This document shows positions 58,101-64,000 of a stretch of 64,000 bases of DNA, piece after piece; within the stretch, counting starts at the first letter, position 1; every line of letters begins with the position of its first letter. Made by a program: the position numbers and the translations under genes. The notes under the pieces were generated by a model. That model was not told the origin of the DNA. It ran no database searches and saw only the letters and a program-made list of their open reading frames with translations. The DNA comes from DATAZK01 sp965199805 (GTDB lineage: Bacteria; Actinomycetota; Actinomycetes; Frankiales; Frankiaceae), in NCBI GenBank assembly GCA_965199805.1, contig CBDATO010000003.1, positions 868,001 through 932,000 of the forward strand, given 5' to 3'.

Positions 58101-58729
58101 CCGTGGCCGCCGACCTCGAGCGGGCGCGGGCCGGCGGCAGCCCGCAGCTGCTGCGCCGGACCCTGGCCCTGGCCGCGCGCTGCAGTGCCCTCGACGGCGA
58201 CACCGCGCAGGCGCGGCGCCATCACCGCGAGCTGCTGTCCGACCTGCCGGCTGCCGACGCCCTGCCCTCCGGGACCCTGCCTTCCGGGACCCTGCCGGCC
58301 CCCGTACGCGAGTGGCTCCCCGCCGCCGCGGCCGTCGTCGAGCACCTCACCGACGAGACCGATCGCAAGACTGCCGAGGACCTGCGTCGCCTGCTCGAGC
58401 AGATCCCGCACCGCACGCGGTGGGTGCGGGCCGCCCTCGCCACCCTGGCCTCGGCGGCCGCCCGCCGCGACGGTGACCGGGACGCCGCTCTGGCCGCCGC
58501 CGAGGAGGCCGTCACCGTCTACGGCGACATCGGCGACGAGACCGAGCGGGGCCTCGCCGTGGCCGCAGCCGCCGCCCGCGAGCGCGAGCTGCGCGGCCCC
58601 GGGCGCTGGGAGTGGGAGCTCGCCGCCTTCGCCGCACGTACCGGAGCGGTGCGGCTGCTGCCGGAGTCCTCGCCGGCCTCGCAGATCCTCGGGCTCCGCC
58701 CGGGGTCGCCGGACGACGTCCCGGCCTGA
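55148..58729 (+). CDS. Class III adenylate/guanylate cyclase fused to AAA ATPase and TPR-like region
   Basis: A 1193-residue soluble protein. Two zinc ribbons (four CxxC pairs, residues about 4-55) precede a class III cyclase domain (about 78-255). Catalytic residues are present: FVDVVGWT and GDAVLACFG (metal Asp), EKYIGD (Lys) and GDVVNLASRL (Asn/Arg). An AAA-type ATPase follows with GEPGIGKSRL (about 299) and LVLEDLHRADDA (Walker B-like). The C-terminal 550 residues are Ala/Leu/Arg helical repeats of TPR type. This is the layout of the large cyclase/LuxR-like regulators lacking HTH. It may sense a ligand through the ATPase/TPR part and signal by cyclic nucleotide. Confidence 0.9.
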   Translation: MSLCPACSTPVVAHARFCGACGSAVPTGCPACGAETLPGQGFCTDCGSALVDPASAGRSPAPRRRPDDRRRMRGEERRIVSVLFVDVVGWTSAAEQLDPEDLRAAQSDYFAAVRAVVEQTGGTLEKYIGDAVLACFGAPRATEDDALRAVRAALRIQDALGALRVGDAPLEARVGVATAEALVDLDADPARGQAFVTGDVVNLASRLQSAAPSGSVLVDRATRVATRETVEYDAAGPLTLKGKAEPVEAYLARAVTAEALRGPRHDLPFVGRAPQLRLLQSCLDRVIGDGAGALVSITGEPGIGKSRLVHELDRQRRATGSPRADVRELRWLAASCVSFDKSGSFAPLAALLSSWVEATPDDGEQPDGWAPERLAARLATVVAGPDADRLAHALQPLRTPGDPAGAADRRARSGAIEAWRRVMVALAEDAPTVLVLEDLHRADDALLDAVDELLALATEVPLLLVVTAWPELLERRPGWGAAGSDTVTLSLPPLDEDDAVTLIRGLLGPQAPPAALRRLVALAGGNPLYAAECAGMLRDREADELPYDLAELPLPRSVQGLVASRLDLISADEREVLHAAAVLGESCWPGPVSLLAGLPGSEVEVGLAQLARRGMLRRVRPSSVAGEPEYSFRSALVRRLVYTRLPRGRRQVQHSRAADWWAARRSGSPAYRAEVVAHHRVVAAELAAAVRSPEAGMRAEQARRALREAAERSYGPESLLPTRGYLERALALWPDDVDPVGRLSALRLALEVTFLSDRAGFVAGDGPIRVTETAATLAVLGAAAEAARAHSLLAQIARHVADPVEALRQHQAAVDLLADSAEGPQLAFALTGLARAQLACERLPDAVRTGRRAAALAEQLGLADALADALATTGVARYRTGDSAGLVDQERALTLARDGQLPALPRVARELAATLAEEGELHRSYALLDQAAADGDAASAWDGAQRACSEGDWEPALTVGPDGPPGLAAWLRLLQGEASDQLRESVAADLERARAGGSPQLLRRTLALAARCSALDGDTAQARRHHRELLSDLPAADALPSGTLPSGTLPAPVREWLPAAAAVVEHLTDETDRKTAEDLRRLLEQIPHRTRWVRAALATLASAAARRDGDRDAALAAAEEAVTVYGDIGDETERGLAVAAAAARERELRGPGRWEWELAAFAARTGAVRLLPESSPASQILGLRPGSPDDVPA

Positions 58730-58756
58730 CCGGCAGCTAGCTGCGCGCCGCCGGGG

Positions 58757-59485
58757 TCACGCGGCCTCGCGGCCGGTGACGGCGGGACGCTCGTTCTTCG
58801 GCGTCTTCTGCCCGGCGAGGTCGGCCTTGGCCTTGGCGGCGTAGACGTCCACGTACTCCTGGTCGGACAGCAGCATGAGCTCGTACATGATCTCGTCGGT
58901 CATGCTGCGCAACACGAAGCGGTCGTCCTGCAGGCCCGCGTAGCGGCTGAAGTCCAGCGGCTCGCCGAAGCGCACACCGACCCGCTTGACGCGCGGCAGG
59001 ACCTTGCCCTGTGGCTGCACCTCGAAGGTGCCGATCATGCCGACGGGAATGACCGGGACCCCGGCCTCGAGCGCCATCCGGGCGACGCCGATCTTGCCGC
59101 GGTAGAGCCGGCCGTCCGGCGAGCGCGTGCCCTCCGGATAGATGCCCAGCAGCTTGCCCTCGCGCAGGATGCCGACGCCGGTCTCCAGCGCCGCCTCGCT
59201 GGCGCGGCCGCCGCTGCGGTCGATCGGCACCTGCCCGACGCCCGTGAAGAACATCTTCTTCAGCCGGCCCTTGAGCCCGCGCTCGGTGAAGTAGTCGCTC
59301 TTGGCGAGGAACGTGACCCGCCGCGGCACCAGCAGCGGCATGAAGATCGAGTCGAGGAACGACAGGTGGTTGCTGGCGAGGATGCACGGCCCGGTCTCGG
59401 GCACGTTCTCGAGCCCTTGCGACCACGGTCGCCAGATGGTGCGCAGCAAGGGCGTCAAGATCATCTTGACGACCCAGTAGAACAC
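58757..59485 (-). CDS. 1-acyl-sn-glycerol-3-phosphate acyltransferase family protein
   Basis: A 242-residue PlsC-type acyltransferase for phospholipid synthesis. The HX4D motif is SNHLSFLDS (about 38-46) and the glycerophosphate motif is GIYPEGTRSPDG (about 115-126). Closely similar in layout to Rv2182c, including RFVLRSMTDEIMYELMLLSDQEYVDVYAA near the end. GTG 59485 is preferred over 59509 because a G-rich ribosome site (GGAAGGGTGGGG) stands just before it and the protein then opens FYWVVK like its relatives. Convergent with the cyclase gene. Confidence 0.87.
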   Translation of the reverse strand: MFYWVVKMILTPLLRTIWRPWSQGLENVPETGPCILASNHLSFLDSIFMPLLVPRRVTFLAKSDYFTERGLKGRLKKMFFTGVGQVPIDRSGGRASEAALETGVGILREGKLLGIYPEGTRSPDGRLYRGKIGVARMALEAGVPVIPVGMIGTFEVQPQGKVLPRVKRVGVRFGEPLDFSRYAGLQDDRFVLRSMTDEIMYELMLLSDQEYVDVYAAKAKADLAGQKTPKNERPAVTGREAA

Positions 59486-59788
59486 CCGGCCCCACCCTTC
59501 CCCGTGCACACGTACGACCGGATCTGCTCGCGGCGCCGAAGAGCTGACCGGCGCCCGAGAGTCCCAACCCTAGAAGCCGGACGCCCCGGGCGTACGCGCG
59601 GCCCGCCAGCCGGGGCGGTCGACTTCGCTGCGAACGGTCCATTTCGGACCTCCGGCAGGCGCGGCGTGAGCACGCTCTCGTCACCACGCGGGTTCTCTTG
59701 CCCCGAGCCTGTTTTCGCGGCGGGCCGGACGTGACACGATGGCCGACCTGAGCTGTTCGCACGGGTCCATGGGGTAAGGAGGTCCGAC
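59486..59788. other. Divergent promoter region of acyltransferase and esterase genes
   Basis: These 303 bp hold no gene I can support. On the minus strand TAGGGT at 59567-59572 is a possible -10 for the acyltransferase gene (about 75-base leader). On the plus strand AAGGAGG stands six bases before the esterase GTG. No operator or riboswitch is recognised. Confidence 0.4.
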
Positions 59789-60556
59789 GTGCCCTTGCTC
59801 CCGGGCGCCGAGCCCCTCGCCGTCGACGGCGGGCCCATCGGTGCACTCGTCCTGCACGGCTTCACCGGATCGCCGCAGGGCGTCCGTGACTGGGGCCTTG
59901 CCCTGGCCGAGGCCGGCCTCACCGTCACGGTCCCGCGGCTGCCGGGTCACGGCACCCGGCTGCAGGACATGGCCCGCACCCGCTGGACCGACTGGTACGC
60001 CGAGGCCGAGCGCGCCTTCGACGAGCTGCGCTCGGTGTGCGCGGCCGTCTTCGTCTGCGGCCTGTCGATGGGCGGCACGCTGGCGCTGCGCCTCGCCGAG
60101 CAGCGCGCCCGCGAGGTGCAGGGGGTCGTCGTGGTCAACGCGTCGCTCGGCACCCAGCGCAAGGACGCCGTCCTGCTGCCGGTTCTGCGCTACCTGGTGC
60201 CCTACTTCCCCGGCGTCGCCAACGACATCGCCAAGCCGGGCGTGACCGAGGTGGCGTACTCCAAGATGCCGCTGCAGAGCGCGTACTCGCTCAGCAAGCT
60301 GTGGTCGCTCACCCGCGCCGACCTCGGGGCGATCACCGCCCCGGTGCTCGCCTTCCGCAGCGAGGTCGACCACGTCGTCGAGCCGATCTCGCTGACCTGG
60401 ATGCGCGAGGGCGCGGTCAACACGACGGTCACCGAGCGGCTGCTGACCCGCAGCCACCATGTCGCCACGCTGGACTACGAGGCGCCCGAGATCTTCAGCG
60501 AGACCATCGACTTCATCCGCGAGCACAGTGCCGCCGACCGGGCGGGTGCCCGATGA
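59789..60556 (+). CDS. Alpha/beta hydrolase, Est30-like carboxylesterase
   Basis: A 255-residue monofunctional esterase/lipase type protein. GALVLHGFTGSPQGVRDW is the oxyanion loop, FVCGLSMGGTLAL the nucleophile elbow (Ser at about 93), RSEVDHVVEP the Asp and SHHVATLDYE the His, as in Geobacillus Est30 and monoacylglycerol lipases. No signal peptide. GTG 59789 has a strong AAGGAGG site. The adjacent acyltransferase suggests glycerolipid turnover, but the substrate is unknown. Confidence 0.88.
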   Translation: MPLLPGAEPLAVDGGPIGALVLHGFTGSPQGVRDWGLALAEAGLTVTVPRLPGHGTRLQDMARTRWTDWYAEAERAFDELRSVCAAVFVCGLSMGGTLALRLAEQRAREVQGVVVVNASLGTQRKDAVLLPVLRYLVPYFPGVANDIAKPGVTEVAYSKMPLQSAYSLSKLWSLTRADLGAITAPVLAFRSEVDHVVEPISLTWMREGAVNTTVTERLLTRSHHVATLDYEAPEIFSETIDFIREHSAADRAGAR

Positions 60557-60569
60557 CGCGGGCCGGCGC

Positions 60570-61508
60570 ATGAGCGCCCGGGGCAACGGTCTGCGGGCCA
60601 ACGCCTACGCCGTGCTCATGGAGGTCGACGAGACCACCGGCGCCCGCATGCTCGATGCGCTCGCCGAGCGCCGCATCGCCGCTTACGTCGTCCCGGCGAC
60701 CGGGCCCGACACAGCGCTGTCGCAGCATCCGGGGCGGCTCATCCTGCACGTCGACGCGGCGCAGCGGGTGCCGGCGCGGATCGTGCTCGCGGGGCTGACC
60801 CCCGCGCTCGCGGCCGAGACGGGCACCGACGCGGGCGAGCCCGCTGTGGATCCGGCCGGCGAGGACCCGGCGGCCGCCCAGGACGCGACGATCGACGCGA
60901 TGTTCGCCCAGCTGGTGGCCGGCTTCCACGACGCCCCGACCAGCCGCACCTGGCCCGACGCCGAGGACCTGCCCGCCGACCCGGCGCCGCCCGCACGGCC
61001 CTCCCCCACGGCGCTGACGAAGCCCGTCCAGCCGCCGGCGGATCCGACCCTGCCGCCGCGGTCGTGGGACCCGAGCGCCGATCGCGACCGGCGCCGCCTG
61101 CCCGGCGACCGTCCCGGAGCCGCCTCCCGCTCCGTGCTGCCGCCTTCCAATCCCCCGACCTTCAAGACCCCGACCTCGGACGCCCCTGCTCCCAAGGCCC
61201 CGACCTCGGGAAGCCCGCCGCCTGCCGCGGGCCACGACGATCTCGACGACGCCGACGAGTCGCACTACCTGCCGCCGCACCTGCCGAAGCTGAAGCCGGC
61301 CGCGGCCGCCACCCGGTGGGCGTTCGCCGCGATGGCGTTCGGCCTGGCACTGCTCCTGGTGCCGACCCTGCTCACGCTCGACCACACCACCTCGACCGAC
61401 ATCCTCGGCGTCGCCTGCGTGCTCGGCGCGACAGCGTGCCTGCTGACCCGCCTACGCCCGGATTCGACCAGCGCGCCCGACGATCCCGACGACGGCGCCG
61501 TCGTCTGA
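60570..61508 (+). CDS. Uncharacterised protein with two C-terminal membrane helices
   Basis: A 312-residue protein in three parts. The N-terminus (RANAYAVLMEVDETTGARMLDALAERRIAAYV) looks like a small folded domain. A long Pro/Asp/Ser-rich region with repeated KAPTS/KTPTS units follows. After DDLDDADESHYLPPHLPKLKP come two TM helices (about 250-272 and 278-297). The layout is one I have seen in actinobacteria, ending as a DUF308-like pair of helices, without known function. ATG 60570 lies 13 bases after the esterase stop. Confidence 0.72.
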   Translation: MSARGNGLRANAYAVLMEVDETTGARMLDALAERRIAAYVVPATGPDTALSQHPGRLILHVDAAQRVPARIVLAGLTPALAAETGTDAGEPAVDPAGEDPAAAQDATIDAMFAQLVAGFHDAPTSRTWPDAEDLPADPAPPARPSPTALTKPVQPPADPTLPPRSWDPSADRDRRRLPGDRPGAASRSVLPPSNPPTFKTPTSDAPAPKAPTSGSPPPAAGHDDLDDADESHYLPPHLPKLKPAAAATRWAFAAMAFGLALLLVPTLLTLDHTTSTDILGVACVLGATACLLTRLRPDSTSAPDDPDDGAVV

Positions 61509-61674
61509 CCCCGGCGGCCCGGCGTGACCCGGGCCGGTCCGGCCCGCTCGCGCCCCGGTATCTTGCGCTGACCGGACATCGGCGACGTTGCCCGCGGCGC
61601 ACGGCCGTGCCCGGTTCGGGACCCGTACCAATTCAGCTACCGGCCGGCCCCGGCCGGCCACCGTGGGGAGCCCC

Positions 61675-62940
61675 GTGACCGTCCCGAAGACCGGCGTGTC
61701 GGAAACCGTCGAGGTCACCGGCCATCTGATGGACACCGGGGTGCTCGCCCGGGTGCTGGATGACGTGATCGAGTCCGGCGCCGACTACACGATCGCCCGG
61801 CTCGAGGTCGGCCGTACGCACGACGACGACTCGACCTGCGAGATCGTCGTGCGCACCGAGGATCCCGACCTGCTGGCCCGGCTGCTGATGCGCCTGCAGT
61901 CGCACGGCGCCAACGCGGTCGACCCGGGTACGGCTGTCACCCGTTCGGCGCCGCGCGACGGCGTCTTCCCGGACGACTTCTACTCCTCGACCAACCTCGA
62001 GACCGTCGTCCGGCTCGCCAACGCCTGGGTGCCCGTCGAGCAGCCCGAGATGGACTGCGGTCTGCTGGTCTCCGGGTCGCGGGTCCGCACCATCCCGGTG
62101 TCCGACGTACGCGAGGGCGACCTCGTCGTGTGCGGCGCGTCCGGGGTGCGGGTGGTGCTCCCGCCGCGCGAGCACTCGGCCCACGGCACGCGCACGGGCC
62201 CGGCCATGTTCGGCTTCATGTCGTCGGCGGTGTCATCGGAGAAGCCGCAGGCCTCGCAGGTCCGCCGTATCGCCTCCCGCATCCGTGACGTCAAGGCCGA
62301 GGGCGGCAAGGTCCTGTGGGTCGCCGGCCCGGCGATCGTCCACACCGGCGCGGCCCCGGCGCTGGTGGCCCTCATCGACGCCGGCTTCGTCGACGTGCTG
62401 TTCGCCGGCAACGCCCTCGCGACGTACGACATCGAGGCGGCGCTGTACGGCACGTCGCGGGGCGTCGACGCGGCCGCCGGACGCGGCCTCGAGCACGCCC
62501 ACGAGCACCACATCCGGGCGATCAACACGATCCGCCGTGAGGGGTCCATCGCCAAGGCCGTCGAGTCGGGCGCGCTGACCGGCGGCATCATGCATGCGCT
62601 GGCCACCCACAACAAGCGGGTCGTGCTCGTCGGCTCGGTGCGCGATGACGGGCCGCTGCCGGACGTCTACACCGACGTGATCGACGGGCAGCGGGCGATG
62701 CGTGCCTCGCTGCACGGCGTCGGTGTGGCGATCATGGTCGCCACGACGGCGCACTCGGTCGCGACCGGCAACCTGCTGCCGGCCTCGGTGCCCTTGATCG
62801 CGGTCGACATCAACCCGGCGACCGTCGCCCAGCTCACCGATCGCGGCAGCGCGCACGCGCTGGGCATGGTCACCGATGTCGGCCTGTTCCTCGAGCAGCT
62901 CGCGACCGAGCTGGTGCCCGCGTACGCGGGCCCGGCCTGA
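61675..62940 (+). CDS. TIGR00300-family protein, archaeal-type ornithine cyclodeaminase
   Basis: A 421-residue protein matching the LOR/SDH-type family TIGR00300. The N-terminal domain is VEVTGHLMDTGVLARVLDDVIESGADYTIARLEVG, the linker domain is GVFPDDFYSSTNLETVVRL, and a Rossmann-like C-terminal half carries VLWVAGPAIVHTGAAPALVALI, VDVLFAGNALATYDIEAAL and ALTGGIMHALATHNKRVVLVGSVRDDGPLPDVYTD. Methanogen members are ornithine cyclodeaminases, and the same domain is the C-terminal half of cyanobacterial ArgZ/AgrE. The arginine dihydrolase half is absent here. GTG 61675 has GGGGAG upstream. It would convert ornithine to proline with ammonia release. Confidence 0.82.
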   Translation: MTVPKTGVSETVEVTGHLMDTGVLARVLDDVIESGADYTIARLEVGRTHDDDSTCEIVVRTEDPDLLARLLMRLQSHGANAVDPGTAVTRSAPRDGVFPDDFYSSTNLETVVRLANAWVPVEQPEMDCGLLVSGSRVRTIPVSDVREGDLVVCGASGVRVVLPPREHSAHGTRTGPAMFGFMSSAVSSEKPQASQVRRIASRIRDVKAEGGKVLWVAGPAIVHTGAAPALVALIDAGFVDVLFAGNALATYDIEAALYGTSRGVDAAAGRGLEHAHEHHIRAINTIRREGSIAKAVESGALTGGIMHALATHNKRVVLVGSVRDDGPLPDVYTDVIDGQRAMRASLHGVGVAIMVATTAHSVATGNLLPASVPLIAVDINPATVAQLTDRGSAHALGMVTDVGLFLEQLATELVPAYAGPA

Positions 62941-62949
62941 CCGTTCCGG

Positions 62950-63303
62950 TCACGACCCGGGCGGCTTCACCACGCACCACTCGTTGCCCTCGGGGTCGAG
63001 CAGCACCTGAAACGCGCCGGCATCATCGCGGTGCAGCTCACCCACCCGCGTCGCCCCGAGCGCTTCGGCGGCGATCGTCGCCGCTTCGATGTCCGCCACC
63101 TCGACATCGAGATGCAGCCGGTTCTTGACCGCCTTGGGCTCCGGTACGCGCTGGAAGGCGAGCCGGGTCCAGCCGGGCGGGTCGACGTAGCTCCACGCCT
63201 CGTCACGCTGCCGGGCCTCGCCGCCCAGCACCTCGGCCCAGAAGCGGGCCAGCGCGAAGGGCTCGCGGCAGTCGACGACGACCTCGTCGATGTGACCGAT
63301 CAC
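62950..63303 (-). CDS. VOC (glyoxalase-like) family protein
   Basis: A 117-residue single VOC domain: IGHIDEVVVDCREPFALARFWAEVLGG at the start, RLHLDVEVADIEAATIAAEALGATRVG in the middle and VLLDPEGNEWCVVKP at the end. This is the glyoxalase_6 type. GTG 63303 overlaps the glucokinase stop by four bases, so the two are co-translated, but a link to sugar metabolism is not evident. Confidence 0.88.
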   Translation of the reverse strand: MIGHIDEVVVDCREPFALARFWAEVLGGEARQRDEAWSYVDPPGWTRLAFQRVPEPKAVKNRLHLDVEVADIEAATIAAEALGATRVGELHRDDAGAFQVLLDPEGNEWCVVKPPGS

Positions 63304-64000
63304 GGCATGACCGCGAGGCGCGCCAGGTCGGCCGCACCCACCAGACCGGCTTCGGGGCCGAGCACCGCGCGTACCAGCTCGGCCTCGGGCCGGTGACCCC
63401 GTCCGGGCAACGCCTTGCGGAAGGCGATCCGGGCCGGGCCGAGCAGCAGGTCGCCGGCGTCCGACACCCCGCCGCCGATGACGAACCGGTCGGGATCGAG
63501 CGTGGCGGCCACGTTCGCGAGGCCGCGGCCGAGCCACTCACCGATGACGCTGAACGCCTCGACGGCGGCCGGGTCACCCTCCCGGGCGGCGGCCGTGACG
63601 GTCGGTCCGTCGATCGCGCCGGCGCCGTCGCCGCCGAGGTCACCCGGCCCGGCGGCCGGCGAAGCACCGGCGAGCTCGAGCATCCGGGCGCCTCGCACGG
63701 GGTCGGTCGTGGCGATCTCGCGCGCCGCGCGCACAAGCGCCTTGCCGCTGCAGTACTGCTCCCAGCAGCCCCGGTTGCCGCAGCCGCAGCGGTGGCCGCC
63801 GGGCACGAGCGTCATGTGGCCGAACTCGGCGGCGATGCCGAAGCCGCCGCGGTAGAGCTTGCCGGCCGCGACGATGCCGCTGCCGATCCCGGTGCCGACG
63901 GTCAGGCAGATGAGGTCACGCGAGCCGGCTCCCGCGCCGAAGCGGTGCTCCGCCCAGGCCATGGCGTTGCCGTCGTTCTCGACCACCACGGGCAGCTCGA
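63300..64000 (-). CDS. ROK-family glucokinase (N-terminus outside window)
   Basis: The last 233 residues of a ROK sugar kinase; the frame is open to the window edge. Catalytic Asp is in VENDGNAMAW, the ATP site in LTVGTGIGSGIV, and the zinc motif is GHMTLVPGG with CGCGNRGCWEQY. The C-terminal ATP-binding block VIGGGVSDAGDLLLGPAR is present. Its position beyond pfkA matches the Streptomyces glkA region as I recall it, supporting glucokinase over a transcriptional regulator; no HTH can be assessed because the start is missing. Confidence 0.9.
   Translation of the reverse strand, partial: ELPVVVENDGNAMAWAEHRFGAGAGSRDLICLTVGTGIGSGIVAAGKLYRGGFGIAAEFGHMTLVPGGHRCGCGNRGCWEQYCSGKALVRAAREIATTDPVRGARMLELAGASPAAGPGDLGGDGAGAIDGPTVTAAAREGDPAAVEAFSVIGEWLGRGLANVAATLDPDRFVIGGGVSDAGDLLLGPARIAFRKALPGRGHRPEAELVRAVLGPEAGLVGAADLARLAVMP

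Overview
This window is chromosomal DNA from a high-GC actinobacterium. Third codon positions are almost all G or C, GTG starts and 4-base GTGA/ATGA gene overlaps are common, and many genes appear to be translated from leaderless mRNAs. Gene content and order resemble the stretch beside the division/cell-wall cluster in Mycobacterium tuberculosis (around Rv2169c-Rv2182c: DUF3040, metF-like, idsA2, Rv2175c, pknL, aroG, Rv2179c, Rv2182c). They also resemble the Streptomyces stretch that ends at pfkA and the ROK glucokinase gene. That comparison is from memory and was not computed. I saw no tRNA, rRNA, insertion sequence, prophage or CRISPR array.

Layout. 1-1.2 kb: 3' part of a membrane transglutaminase gene. 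1.3-1.4 kb: two copies of a 44-bp palindrome-bounded repeat. 1.5-9.3 kb (leftward): DUF3040 gene, then dinB, a methyltransferase, dnaE2, a HEPN gene and a DUF6504 gene, the last three to five forming a DNA-damage mutagenesis group behind a perfect LexA/Cheo box at 9472. 9.6-13.6 kb: assimilatory sulfur reduction (sulfite reductase and zinc-ribbon protein leftward; APS reductase and sirohydrochlorin chelatase rightward behind a short cysteine-type leader peptide). 14.2-20.7 kb: a tightly coupled six-gene carotenoid-tailoring operon (CrtA-like, GNAT, CrtO, CruF-like, CruG-like, CrtD/CrtI-like). 20.7-25.2 kb: lipid and one-carbon genes and a GGPP synthase. 25.3-28.8 kb: a phosphatase/histidine kinase/response regulator operon. 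28.9-33.1 kb: phytoene desaturase, convergent with a GGDEF protein carrying a degenerate EAL domain. 33.3-38.0 kb: MoxR-DUF58-VWA operon, phytoene synthase and a split lycopene cyclase. 38.0-47.9 kb: thiE, an Rv2175c-like regulator, a PASTA kinase, endonuclease IV, a DUF5667 protein and small enzymes. 48.1-64 kb: DUF3516 helicase, class II DAHP synthase, a phosphofructokinase with pyrophosphate-type residues, lytic transglycosylase, 3'-exoribonuclease, a giant cyclase-ATPase, acyltransferase, esterase, archaeal-type ornithine cyclodeaminase and the start-truncated glucokinase.

How the genes work together. Carotenoid genes are scattered over about 24 kb among conserved housekeeping genes, yet together they could make a complete route: GGPP synthase, phytoene synthase, desaturase, heterodimeric cyclase, ketolase, 1',2'-hydratase, 3',4'-desaturase and glycosyltransferase. 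The expected product is a glycosylated keto-carotenoid of the myxobacton/4-keto-torulene-glycoside type (inference). The sulfur genes reduce APS to sulfide and supply siroheme iron insertion. The LexA-linked genes look like a translesion system without ImuA/ImuB in this neighbourhood.

Most notable observations: the LexA-box mutagenesis cassette lacking imuAB; the scattered but apparently complete keto-carotenoid glycoside pathway; eight gene starts with a TANNNT hexamer exactly six bases upstream (leaderless promoters); a leaderless cysteine leader peptide before cysH; the degenerate EAL domain; an Ala/Val-rich N-terminal extension on sulfite reductase; and Asp104/Lys125 in phosphofructokinase.
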